This document shows, in pieces, positions 39,656 to 48,314 of a stretch of DNA of 64,000 bases. The stretch is from contig CP015603.1 of NCBI GenBank assembly GCA_002284855.1, positions 434,001 to 498,000 on the forward strand, read 5' to 3'. This stretch comes from Actinobacteria bacterium IMCC25003 (GTDB lineage: Bacteria; Actinomycetota; Actinomycetes; Nanopelagicales; Nanopelagicaceae). Below the pieces are notes generated by a model. That model was not told the origin of the DNA, did no database searches, and saw only the letters and a list, made by a program, of their open reading frames with translations. The position numbers and the translations under genes are program-made. Position 1 is the first letter of the stretch. The number at the start of each line of letters is the position of its first letter.

Positions 39656-41494
39656 GTGTGCGGAATCGTGGGTTACACAGGACCACAATCTGCATTCACT
39701 CCCATCGTCGAAGGCTTACGCCGACTCGAATACCGCGGTTATGACTCAGCAGGTATCGCACTCGGTACCGGCACATCTCTCTTTGTAGAAAAGCGTGCGG
39801 GCAAGCTCGCCAACCTGGAAGGTGCACTTCCAGCAAATCTCCCCACTGTTCACTCCGGAATCGGACACACGCGTTGGGCAACCCATGGTGGACCAACTGA
39901 TCGCAATGCGCATCCGCATCTCGACAATGAGGGCAAGCTCGCTGTTATTCACAATGGCATCATCGAAAATTACTCAGAACTCAAAGCAGAACTCCAAAAG
40001 CGCGGACATACATTTGCATCTGAAACAGATACCGAATCTGTAGCGCACCTACTCTCTGAACTTCGCAAAGAACATAATGGCGATCTCACAGCGGCTATGC
40101 GCGCTGCTGTAAAGCGACTTCGTGGTTCTTTCACGCTTCTTGCAATACACGCAGATGCACCGCAAACCATTGTCGGTGTGCGCCGCAACTCACCACTCGT
40201 TGCAGGTCTTGGTAAGGGTGAGAACTTCCTGGCTTCTGATGTTGCAGCATTTATCGATTACACCAAGCGCGCAGTTGAGCTTGGACAGGATGAAGTCGTC
40301 ACCATTAGCCCTGAAGGCATCGCGATCTGCGACCTCGATGGCAAGGCACTTCCACTCAAAGAGTACGAAATCACCTGGGATGCAGCAGCTGCGCAAAAGG
40401 GCGGATTCGCACACTTCATGCTCAAAGAGATTTTCGACCAACCTAAGGCAATCGCTGACACGCTGATTGGTCGCTTGAGCGATAACAATCAAGTTCTGCT
40501 CGATGAGCTTCATATGAGCGATGATGAAATCAAGAAGATTAAGCGCATCTCAGTCATTGCATGCGGAACTGCGTATCACGCAGGAATGGTTGCTAAGTAT
40601 GCAATCGAGAAGTGGGCGAAGGTACCGGTCGATGTAGAGATTGCTTCTGAGTATCGCTACCGCGATCCAATCGTTGATAAAGATTCACTCGTCATCGCTA
40701 TTTCACAATCAGGCGAGACCATGGATCTACTTATGGCAGTTCGCCATGCAAAGGCAGCAGGTGCTCGCGTTCTTGCTGTCTGCAATACCAACTCGTCAAC
40801 TATTCCGCGTGAATCCGATGCAGTTCTCTACACACATGCAGGACCTGAAATAGCTGTTGCATCTACAAAGGCGTTCCTCACACAAATCGTTGCTGTTTAT
40901 CTCATCGGCCTCAAGCTCGCACAGGTGCGCGGAACGCTCACCGATGCGCAGGTAAAGAGCCTCTACAACGAGATGCTTGAACTTCCAGGCCAGGTCGAAC
41001 AAATTCTCGAAACCATCGAGCCACTACGCGAACTCACTCGTAAATTCGTTAAGAACAACACCGTTCTCTTCTTGGGTCGTGGCATTGAATATCCAGTGGC
41101 TCTTGAAGGTGCTCTCAAACTTAAAGAACTCGCATATATCCATGCCGAAGGATTTGCAGGTGGCGAGCTCAAGCACGGGCCGATCGCACTTATTGAAGAG
41201 GGTACTGCAGTGATTGCAATTCTTCCTACCAAAGATGAGCACGCACTCGATGAGAAGATGCTCAGCAATATTCAGGAAGTAAAGGCACGTGGTGCTCGCG
41301 TTGTGGTCATTGCGCCAGAGGGTGCAGAAGTTGTCGGCGCCGAACACATCATCCGCATTCCTGTTGCATCACCGTTATTCCAACCAGTTCTTGCCACTGT
41401 TCCACTTCAAGTATTTGCCTACGAAATCGCAGTAGCTCGTGGAACTGATGTCGATCAGCCACGAAATCTCGCTAAATCAGTCACCGTCGAATAA
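39656..41494 (+). CDS. glmS: Glutamine-fructose-6-phosphate aminotransferase
   Basis: GlmS makes glucosamine-6-phosphate from fructose-6-phosphate and glutamine, the first committed step to amino sugars. The start is GTG 39656, placing the catalytic Cys directly after Met (MCGIVGYTG). The 612-aa protein has an N-terminal glutaminase domain and two SIS sugar-isomerase domains (ISQSGETMD in the first), ending PRNLAKSVTVE. With only 3 nt after glmM there is no room for a glmS ribozyme. Confidence 0.98.
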   Translation: MCGIVGYTGPQSAFTPIVEGLRRLEYRGYDSAGIALGTGTSLFVEKRAGKLANLEGALPANLPTVHSGIGHTRWATHGGPTDRNAHPHLDNEGKLAVIHNGIIENYSELKAELQKRGHTFASETDTESVAHLLSELRKEHNGDLTAAMRAAVKRLRGSFTLLAIHADAPQTIVGVRRNSPLVAGLGKGENFLASDVAAFIDYTKRAVELGQDEVVTISPEGIAICDLDGKALPLKEYEITWDAAAAQKGGFAHFMLKEIFDQPKAIADTLIGRLSDNNQVLLDELHMSDDEIKKIKRISVIACGTAYHAGMVAKYAIEKWAKVPVDVEIASEYRYRDPIVDKDSLVIAISQSGETMDLLMAVRHAKAAGARVLAVCNTNSSTIPRESDAVLYTHAGPEIAVASTKAFLTQIVAVYLIGLKLAQVRGTLTDAQVKSLYNEMLELPGQVEQILETIEPLRELTRKFVKNNTVLFLGRGIEYPVALEGALKLKELAYIHAEGFAGGELKHGPIALIEEGTAVIAILPTKDEHALDEKMLSNIQEVKARGARVVVIAPEGAEVVGAEHIIRIPVASPLFQPVLATVPLQVFAYEIAVARGTDVDQPRNLAKSVTVE

Positions 41495-41496
41495 CC

Positions 41497-42165
41497 ATGC
41501 CAACGATTCTGGATCAACGCCATCGCCAGATGCGCCGCGCGCTGAACTGGTCTGCCTGGCTCTTTGCTGGTTACCTCTTTACAACGTACATCGTCCTCAC
41601 AGATGGATTCTTAGTTCGCATCGATCGCGAACTCAACAATTGGCACCACCCTAAATTTCATGGGCTATCAAATTTCCTTATTCGACGTTTAGACGATCTA
41701 GGTCTTCGTAGCGTTTCTGGAATAGCGCTCATCATCGTTGGTTCATATATCGCATATCGCTTTAAGACGTGGCGACCAATCAATTTAGGATTACTTGCAT
41801 TTATCGCGCTCAATGTTGTGGTCGGCGCCTTTAAATATGCTCTCGGTCGCACTAAGCCACGTATGGGTCTTGATATCTTGCATGCAGGGGGAATGTCATA
41901 TCCAAGTGGCCATGCCTCGAATGCGATTCTCATATGGGGCGTCATCGCATATTTGATTTATCGCTATGCGCACGTTGATAGATATAACGGTCGTCTTGCA
42001 AGTGCAGCAGTCGGCGTTCTGGCGCTGACCGTCTGCACCGTTTCTCTCATCCGCAATACGCACTGGTTCTCAGATCTATTTGGTGGACTACTTCTTGGAG
42101 GAGCGCTCCTAGTCCTCATCATTGCAATTGATCGCTTCTTCCCATCTGATAGCCAACTCCACTAG
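41497..42165 (+). CDS. PAP2-family membrane phosphatase
   Basis: The 222-aa integral membrane protein has about six hydrophobic segments and the three PAP2 motifs: [14 protein letters not shown] with the catalytic His, and the RNTHWFSD segment with the second His and Asp. Such enzymes dephosphorylate lipid phosphates, including undecaprenyl pyrophosphate. Its place after glmM-glmS, genes for cell-wall precursors, makes a lipid-carrier phosphatase role plausible but unproven. It lies 2 nt after glmS with no clear ribosome-binding site. Confidence 0.88.
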   Translation: MPTILDQRHRQMRRALNWSAWLFAGYLFTTYIVLTDGFLVRIDRELNNWHHPKFHGLSNFLIRRLDDLGLRSVSGIALIIVGSYIAYRFKTWRPINLGLLAFIALNVVVGAFKYALGRTKPRMGLDILHAGGMSYPSGHASNAILIWGVIAYLIYRYAHVDRYNGRLASAAVGVLALTVCTVSLIRNTHWFSDLFGGLLLGGALLVLIIAIDRFFPSDSQLH

Positions 42166-42172
42166 CTCCTAA

Positions 42173-42178
42173 TACACT
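42173..42178 (+). promoter_or_regulatory. Candidate -10 box for leaderless acpS
   Basis: TACACT lies 7 nt before the acpS ATG and no Shine-Dalgarno sequence is present, consistent with a leaderless transcript. It may also start the acpS-alr-liv unit. No clear -35 is visible. Confidence 0.45.
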
Positions 42179-42185
42179 CGCTCCC

Positions 42186-42527
42186 ATGATTGATGGAGTC
42201 GGCATTGATGTCGTGGATATAGCCCGATTCATCGAATCCCTCGAGCGCACACCAGGTCTGCGCGAAAAACTCTTTACTGAATCCGAACGCACCAAATCTG
42301 CACAATCACTTGCGGCACGGTTTGCCGCAAAAGAGGCTCTCTATAAAGCGCTAAGCCCAACTCATGGATTGCATTGGCACGATGCTGAAGTCATCAATCA
42401 GCCCAACGGCAAACCTGAATTTCTCTTCCGCGGCGAAATCGCAGATCTCGTCGATGGCGCGCAGGTGCACCTTTCGCTCTCACATGATGCAGGTATTGCA
42501 TCGGCCATGGTGGTGGTCGAACGATGA
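42186..42527 (+). CDS. acpS: Holo-[acyl-carrier-protein] synthase
   Basis: AcpS attaches 4'-phosphopantetheine to acyl carrier protein. The 113-aa protein has the Mg-binding Asp8 in GIDVVDI and the Glu of [12 protein letters not shown], the two AcpS signatures. The stop overlaps the alr start by 4 nt (ATGA). The NAD(P)HX repair gene that commonly follows acpS in actinobacteria is absent here. Confidence 0.96.
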   Translation: MIDGVGIDVVDIARFIESLERTPGLREKLFTESERTKSAQSLAARFAAKEALYKALSPTHGLHWHDAEVINQPNGKPEFLFRGEIADLVDGAQVHLSLSHDAGIASAMVVVER

Positions 42528-43627
42528 GAGCTGAAGCAATAGTTGATCTCAGCGCTATCAAGCACAACGTTGAGCTATTAAAGAAGACTGCCGGAACAAA
42601 GCTGCTCGCGGTTGTAAAGGCTGATGCCTACGGGCACGGGCTTGTCCCTGTTGCAAAGGCGGCAATATCTGCAGGTGCTGATTACTTGGGCGTTGCACTC
42701 CTTGAAGAAGCTATTGCACTTCGTGAGGCAGGAATTGAAACTCCTATCCTTGCTTGGTTAGTGCAGCCAGGCTCAGATTTTGCCAAGGCGATCGAACTCG
42801 ATATCGAATTAGCTGCGGCATCACTTGCTGCGCTGAAAGAAATTTCAGATGCTTCGACTTCAAAGAAGGCGCGCGTTCACCTTGAAGTAGATACCGGCAT
42901 GACTCGCGGGGGATTCCTTGCAGAGTGGGATCAACTGGCCGCAGAGCATCTCAAGAATATTGAGATTGTTGGAATCTTCTCTCACTTTGCCCGTGCAGAT
43001 GAACCAGGTGAAAAGCAGAATCAAGAGCAGCTAGCGCGCTTCAACGAGATGGTTTCTAGGCTGCACTCACTTGGCTTTACCAATGTAATTCGCCATCTCT
43101 CAAATTCTGCAGCAACTCTCAAAGATCATTCCGCTGCATTCGACATGGTGCGCACAGGCATTGCTATGTATGGACTTTCTCCTGATGTGAAAACTCTAGG
43201 AACTTCACAGTCGCTTGGCTTACGACCAGCTATGCAACTACGCGCTGCTTTGTATCTTGTAAAGGATGTTCCCGCCAATACACCTGTTGGATACGGTGCA
43301 ACAGAGAACACATCTGCTGATACCAAACTTGGTGTTGTAGCGATGGGTTATGCAGATGGAATTCCACGAATCGCTCACGATGCTGGCACTTGGTTTTCAG
43401 GCAAGCGAGCACCGATTATTGGTCGCGTATCCATGGACCAATTCGTTGTTGATCTCGGCGCTGCATCGAAGGCAAAGTCAGGGGATTGGGTCGTTATCTT
43501 CGGTAATGGTTCGCACTCTGAATACACAGCCGATGACTGGGGTGGCGCATCTGGCTCAATTAATTACGAGATAGTGACACGAATCGGTCCTCGTGTGCCT
43601 AGAATCTATTCAGCTCATGTCTACTAA
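42524..43627 (+). CDS. alr: Alanine racemase
   Basis: Alr makes D-alanine for peptidoglycan with PLP. The 367-aa protein has the PLP-binding Lys32 in [11 protein letters not shown] and the second catalytic base Tyr257 in PVGYGAT. It overlaps acpS by 4 nt and runs 11 nt past the start of livG. In related genomes it is followed by tsaE; here a transporter cluster is inserted. Confidence 0.97.
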   Translation: MRAEAIVDLSAIKHNVELLKKTAGTKLLAVVKADAYGHGLVPVAKAAISAGADYLGVALLEEAIALREAGIETPILAWLVQPGSDFAKAIELDIELAAASLAALKEISDASTSKKARVHLEVDTGMTRGGFLAEWDQLAAEHLKNIEIVGIFSHFARADEPGEKQNQEQLARFNEMVSRLHSLGFTNVIRHLSNSAATLKDHSAAFDMVRTGIAMYGLSPDVKTLGTSQSLGLRPAMQLRAALYLVKDVPANTPVGYGATENTSADTKLGVVAMGYADGIPRIAHDAGTWFSGKRAPIIGRVSMDQFVVDLGAASKAKSGDWVVIFGNGSHSEYTADDWGGASGSINYEIVTRIGPRVPRIYSAHVY

Positions 43628-44381
43628 TACGCCGCTTCTACACGCCCAGGGAGTCTCTGTCTCCTTCGGCGGACTTCGCGCATTGCATGATGTTCATCTT
43701 CAACTCAATAAAAATGAAGTAGTGGGAGTTATCGGCCCCAACGGAGCTGGCAAGACAACTCTCTTTAATGCGATCTGTGGTCTGGTCACTCCCGATGCCG
43801 GTTCTTTCTCATTTGAGGGAAAAGAGCGTTCCTGGCCACGCACCGATCAATTAGCTGATCTTGGAATTGCACGCACTCTTCAAGGTGTTGGATTATTCCC
43901 AGATCTCACCGTTCTTGAAAACGTCATGATTGGCGCCCAGAAATTTGCAAAGACCGGATTAATTTCAGCAAGCTTTGGACGAAACACAAAAGATGAAGCT
44001 GAGTTAGCAGAACGTTCAATGACTGCGCTCGAGCGCGTCTATGCCGGAGCCCTTGCCAACCGTCGCGCAAATACACTTTCTTATCCCGATACAAAGCGCG
44101 TTGCCATTGCACGTGCGCTGGTAAGCGAACCTAAAGTCTTAATGCTCGATGAACCAGCGGGTGGTCTTGGCCCACAAGATATCGAGTGGATGAACGGCCT
44201 TATCCGTAACCTCACAGCCCAGATGTCTGTGCTCATCGTTGAACATCATATGGATGTTGTGATGTCTGTCTGCGATCGTCTCTACGTTCTCAACTTCGGT
44301 GAAGTCATTTCTAGCGGATCATCTGATGTAGTTCGTCGCGATCCGGCAGTTATTGCCGCCTATCTCGGAACGGGGGCATAA
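43617..44381 (+). CDS. livG: Branched-chain amino acid-type ABC transporter, ATPase LivG
   Basis: One of two ATPases of a LivFGHM importer. The 254-aa protein has Walker A GPNGAGKT (40-47), Walker B LMLDEP (about 176-181) and the H-loop Val-Glu-His-His. The ABC signature is unusual: LSYPDTKR (154-161) where LivG proteins normally have LSYGQQ/LSYGEQ, losing the key Gly. I place the start at ATG 43617, not at the upstream GTG 43593, from homology (SVSFGGLRAL follows closely). It overlaps alr by 11 nt. Confidence 0.9.
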   Translation: MSTNTPLLHAQGVSVSFGGLRALHDVHLQLNKNEVVGVIGPNGAGKTTLFNAICGLVTPDAGSFSFEGKERSWPRTDQLADLGIARTLQGVGLFPDLTVLENVMIGAQKFAKTGLISASFGRNTKDEAELAERSMTALERVYAGALANRRANTLSYPDTKRVAIARALVSEPKVLMLDEPAGGLGPQDIEWMNGLIRNLTAQMSVLIVEHHMDVVMSVCDRLYVLNFGEVISSGSSDVVRRDPAVIAAYLGTGA

Positions 44382-45092
44382 ATGAGCCTCGTCGTTCAGA
44401 ACTTAACCGTTGATCACGGTGCAATCCGCGCCATCAATGGAGTCTCATTCACAGTAGAAACTGGCAAGCTCTCTGCAGTCATCGGCGCTAACGGCGCCGG
44501 TAAGTCCACGCTACTGCGCACACTTTCAGGGCTCAATAAGGCCACTGAAGGTTCTGCGCAGTGGGGCGAACACAATCTCTTGAGTGGTAAACCAGAATCG
44601 CATGTGCGCAGCGGTGTCTCACATGTCTCTGAAGGAAAGTCAGTCGTTGCCGAACTTACCGTTGAAGAAAACCTGGATTTAGGTGCGCTCTGGCGTCGCA
44701 ATAAGAAGGAAGCGACAGAAACTAAGCAGCAAGTTATCGAGCTCTTTCCACGACTCGGCGAACGCCTTGGCCAACGCGCAGATACCTTGTCAGGTGGCGA
44801 ACGTCAGATGCTTGCAATCGGTCGCGCGCTGATGTCGAAGCCAAACCTCCTTCTCTTGGATGAACCATCACTCGGTCTTGCTCCACTTGTCATCGAACAG
44901 ATCTTCCAAACTATTCGCGGCATCGTAGATTCCATGAACCTCACTGTTGTTTTGGTAGAACAGAATGCAATGGGCGCACTCAAGATTGCCGATACTGCAG
45001 TCGTTCTCAATCTTGGCCACGTCGCAACTTCCGGAAGCGCAGCAGACCTAATCGCCGATCCAGCAGTGCGCGCAGCTTACTTGGGGTACTAA
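44382..45092 (+). CDS. livF: Branched-chain amino acid-type ABC transporter, ATPase LivF
   Basis: The second ATPase of the importer, 236 aa. It has Walker A GANGAGKS (35-42), the normal signature LSGGERQ, Walker B LLLLDEPSLGLAP and the LivF-type VVLVEQNA switch region. It starts directly after the livG stop codon and overlaps livH by 1 nt. With a degenerate signature in LivG, this subunit would supply the intact signature of the pair. Confidence 0.95.
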   Translation: MSLVVQNLTVDHGAIRAINGVSFTVETGKLSAVIGANGAGKSTLLRTLSGLNKATEGSAQWGEHNLLSGKPESHVRSGVSHVSEGKSVVAELTVEENLDLGALWRRNKKEATETKQQVIELFPRLGERLGQRADTLSGGERQMLAIGRALMSKPNLLLLDEPSLGLAPLVIEQIFQTIRGIVDSMNLTVVLVEQNAMGALKIADTAVVLNLGHVATSGSAADLIADPAVRAAYLGY

Positions 45093-46000
45093 TGGTCCAA
45101 TTTATAAATATGCTGCTCATCGGAATCGGTGCCGGTTCAATCTATGCACTGATGGCAATCGCCATGGTGTTGGTATGGCGTTCGACTCGAGTCATTAACT
45201 TTGCTCAAGCCGGAATGGCGCTGCTCTCGACCTATATCGGATTTGAACTTGTTCAGAAGACCGGAAATTTCTGGATTGCGCTTCCTTTAGCGATGATCCT
45301 CGGAGCGCTCTTCAGCGCTCTTGTAGAAATACTTCTTATCCGCACACTTATTAAGCACAGCACATCTGGCCCTGTCGCAGGAATCGTTCCGATCATTGCA
45401 ACCTTGGGTCTACTTGGATTCATTCGCGCAATGATCGGATTTATCTGGGGTAATCAAGATATTCAAATTCAGCCACCGCTCTCTAAAGTTGGGTTTAAAT
45501 TCGGTGAAGAGACCATTTCGCTCTCGCCGATGAATTTATTGGTCCTTCTTTCTGTTCTCGCAATGGTGTTAGTTCTCGGATTTATCTTCCAGAAGACCAG
45601 CTTGGGACTTTCGCTTCGCGCATCTGCTTACTCGCCTGAGATCGCACAACTAGCCGGAATCCGAGTTGGCGCAATCCGCACTATTGGATGGGCGATTGCC
45701 GGTGCTGCAGGTGCGGCTGCTGGGTTACTTCAAACTGTCAACGGAACTGGAGCGGTCTCACCTGACTCTCTCGAATTTAGCTTGCTGCTTACCTTTGGAT
45801 TTATTGCTGCAGTTATCGGGGGGCTCGAATCGTTGCCCGGTGCAGTTCTTGGTGCAGTCGTGCTGGGATTAGTGCTTGCAGCTGTTCAGATCTATATCAG
45901 CGGAACACTCGTCTTCATTGTTGCCTTTGCGCTACTGCTTCTGGTCCTGTTGGTTCGCCCACAAGGATTTATCGGAACAAAGGCGGGTCGCCGTGCTTAA
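45092..46000 (+). CDS. livH: Branched-chain amino acid-type ABC transporter, permease LivH
   Basis: A 302-aa membrane protein with about eight hydrophobic segments. The N-terminus LLIGIGAGSIYALMAIAMVL and the motif RVINFAQAGMALLSTY are typical of LivH, as is LRASAYSPEIAQLAGI, the coupling-helix region that contacts the ATPases. It pairs with LivM. Coupled to livF by TAATG. Confidence 0.95.
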   Translation: MVQFINMLLIGIGAGSIYALMAIAMVLVWRSTRVINFAQAGMALLSTYIGFELVQKTGNFWIALPLAMILGALFSALVEILLIRTLIKHSTSGPVAGIVPIIATLGLLGFIRAMIGFIWGNQDIQIQPPLSKVGFKFGEETISLSPMNLLVLLSVLAMVLVLGFIFQKTSLGLSLRASAYSPEIAQLAGIRVGAIRTIGWAIAGAAGAAAGLLQTVNGTGAVSPDSLEFSLLLTFGFIAAVIGGLESLPGAVLGAVVLGLVLAAVQIYISGTLVFIVAFALLLLVLLVRPQGFIGTKAGRRA

Positions 46001-46970
46001 GAAACATCCACTCATCGGTTTCACGCTTTTCGGGATCCTACTTTTCCTTTTGAGTAATCGAGTTGATGAACTTCGAGTATTCCAAGGTGCAACCGTTGCA
46101 ATCTATGTCATTGCCATTGCCTCAATCATTCTGCTCACTGGTTACTCAGGGCAGGTTTCTCTAGGGCATGGTGCGCTTCTTGCTATAGGTGGATATGCCG
46201 CAGCACTTGCACGTAACCATTGGGGCGCACCAGTCTGGCTTACCTTTGTTATTGCAGTTCTTGCCGCCGCACTTGGTGGTTACTTACTTGGATTAGCTGC
46301 AGCGCGATTAAGTGGACCGTATTTAGCTGGAACAACCCTTGCACTCGCAATCGGGCTGCCATCAATTGCAAACCAATTCCCAATCTTTGGTGGTGAACAA
46401 GGTCTTCTTTATGACATCGGCATGCCACCTGCATCACTGGGCGAAGATTTCACTCAATACAAGTGGTATTTCTGGATCGCTTCCCTTGCAGCGCTTCTAG
46501 CTATCTACTGGTTACGAAATGTTATGGCTTCTCGTTATGGCCGAAATTGGAAGGCTGTCCGCGGTAACGATGTTGCCGCTGAACTCGCTGGAATCAACGT
46601 CGGCCGCAACAAGGTCTTAGCCTTCACGGTCAGCGCAGGGCTAGCTGGCCTTGCCGGAGCCCTTTTGGCGATGACAATCAGCACCGTTTCTCCCGGCGCC
46701 TTCCCGCTGGCCCTCTCATTTTCCCTTGCGACAGGCGCGGTCCTATCTGGCGTAACTACCCTCGGAGGCGTAATGATTGGGGCAGTGACATTGGTAGCGA
46801 TACCTGAAATCGTCGATACGGTTGTAAGCCGCTTCGAGAGTTCAGATGCTGTTGCCAATAACTTGCCTGGTTTACTCGTAAGTACGTTACTGATTTTGAC
46901 AGTGTTGTTTGTCCCGAACGGACCTGTTGAACAGTTGCGTGCGCGTCGGGAACATCGGGTGAATAAATAA
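45993..46970 (+). CDS. livM: Branched-chain amino acid-type ABC transporter, permease LivM
   Basis: The second permease, 325 aa from GTG 45993. I prefer this start to the in-frame ATG at 45876 because AAGGCGGG is correctly spaced and the upstream part lies wholly within livH. LivM motifs are LLTGYSGQVSLGHGALLAIGGY and WKAVRGNDVAAELAGINVGR, the second being the coupling helix. The overlap with livH is 8 nt. A 45-nt gap leads to livK. Confidence 0.93.
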   Translation: MLKKHPLIGFTLFGILLFLLSNRVDELRVFQGATVAIYVIAIASIILLTGYSGQVSLGHGALLAIGGYAAALARNHWGAPVWLTFVIAVLAAALGGYLLGLAAARLSGPYLAGTTLALAIGLPSIANQFPIFGGEQGLLYDIGMPPASLGEDFTQYKWYFWIASLAALLAIYWLRNVMASRYGRNWKAVRGNDVAAELAGINVGRNKVLAFTVSAGLAGLAGALLAMTISTVSPGAFPLALSFSLATGAVLSGVTTLGGVMIGAVTLVAIPEIVDTVVSRFESSDAVANNLPGLLVSTLLILTVLFVPNGPVEQLRARREHRVNK

Positions 46971-47015
46971 TCTCTTTGGTACAACTACCTAAGAACCCTC
47001 GATGGAAGGAATGAC

Positions 47016-48314
47016 ATGATCCGAACAAATCGTCGGAAGTTAGCTCTAACTTCTGCGGTGCTAGCAGTTGCTGCAATGACAGCTAGCTCGTTACCTGCAC
47101 AAGCAGCCTCAGACCCAGGTGTAACTTCTACCTCAATCAAGTTGGGTATTACAGTCCCAATGACAGGTATCGCATCACCTGGCTACAACAAGATTCCAGG
47201 CGCAATGAAGGCGTACTTCGATTACGTCAATGCAAATGGTGGAGTAAATGGTCGCAAGATTACTTTGGTAATCAAGGACGATCAGTACATCCCAACTACT
47301 GCTGTCGCTAAAGCGAACGAGCTCATCCTCAAGGATAAAGTCTTTGCACTAGTTGGAACTCTTGGAACCGCTAGCACTAAAGCGATTTCAGCTTCAACAC
47401 AGCTTGCTAAGCGTGGAATTCCATCACTCTTCGTCAATACAGGATTTAGCGGATTCGCAGATGCGAAGGCATACCCAACAACATTCTCAATCCTTCCTTC
47501 ATACCAAATGGAAGCGAAGATTATGGGTAAGTTCCTTAAGGATAAGTACGCAGATAAGAAGCTCGCACTGATCTACCAGGATGATGACTTTGGTCGCGAC
47601 GCACTCGCTGGCTTCAAGCAGGCAGGCATCACATTCACTACAGCTATTCCTTATGCATCAGGCTCACAGTCACTTCCTGCAACAGGTGCTGGCTGGATCT
47701 CAAAGCTCAAGGCGGCAGGTACTGATGTAACTGTTCTCTTCGGTGTCTCATCAGCTTCAACTGCAGCGCTCGCAAATGCGTATGCAGCTGGCTACAAGAC
47801 TCAGTGGGTTCTCGGATCTGTTGGTGGCGATGCAACAACAATCGCAGCAACTAATAAGGCATATGTCCCACTTCTCTACGGTGCAAAGGGCTTCTCATTC
47901 GCTCCAGCCCCAACTGATGCAACTGATGAATACATCAAGTTGTTCCAGTCAATTTATGCATCTGCTCAGCCAACACAGACCTTCGACAACAACGTTGTCG
48001 CAGGTATGTCTAACGCATTCCTCGCAGTGCAGGCTCTTCAGGCAACTGGTTCAAATCTCACTCGTGCAGGTTTGATCAAGACCATCGAAACCAAGGGCGC
48101 AACATTTGCTAGCCCATTCCTTACTCCACTCGGATATTCAGCCTCATCTCACGTAGGTGCAACTGGATACTGGATTGGTACATACGATCCAACTGGCGCT
48201 CTTAAGCCAGATGGTGGCAAGTACACCGTCTACACAACAGACTCAGGTAACGGACCGGTTGTTGAATCTTCATACAAGCGTCCTGCAATGCCTGCGAAGG
48301 GATTACCTAACTAA
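47016..48314 (+). CDS. livK: ABC transporter substrate-binding protein, LivK type
   Basis: A 432-aa secreted type-I periplasmic-binding-fold protein with a signal peptide (about residues 1-30, ending PAQA). It has the family features TSTSIKLGITVPMTG at the start of the mature protein, VNANGGVNGRKI and LIYQDDDFGRD. There is no lipobox Cys at the cleavage site. Substrates of this family include branched-chain amino acids, amides, urea and other organics; the sequence does not decide. The GGAAGG ribosome-binding site is clear. The stop overlaps the hydrolase start. Confidence 0.93.
   Translation: MIRTNRRKLALTSAVLAVAAMTASSLPAQAASDPGVTSTSIKLGITVPMTGIASPGYNKIPGAMKAYFDYVNANGGVNGRKITLVIKDDQYIPTTAVAKANELILKDKVFALVGTLGTASTKAISASTQLAKRGIPSLFVNTGFSGFADAKAYPTTFSILPSYQMEAKIMGKFLKDKYADKKLALIYQDDDFGRDALAGFKQAGITFTTAIPYASGSQSLPATGAGWISKLKAAGTDVTVLFGVSSASTAALANAYAAGYKTQWVLGSVGGDATTIAATNKAYVPLLYGAKGFSFAPAPTDATDEYIKLFQSIYASAQPTQTFDNNVVAGMSNAFLAVQALQATGSNLTRAGLIKTIETKGATFASPFLTPLGYSASSHVGATGYWIGTYDPTGALKPDGGKYTVYTTDSGNGPVVESSYKRPAMPAKGLPN

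Noticed and set aside
45876-45992. Upstream start for livM
   Set aside because: It is entirely inside livH and gives an atypical N-terminus.
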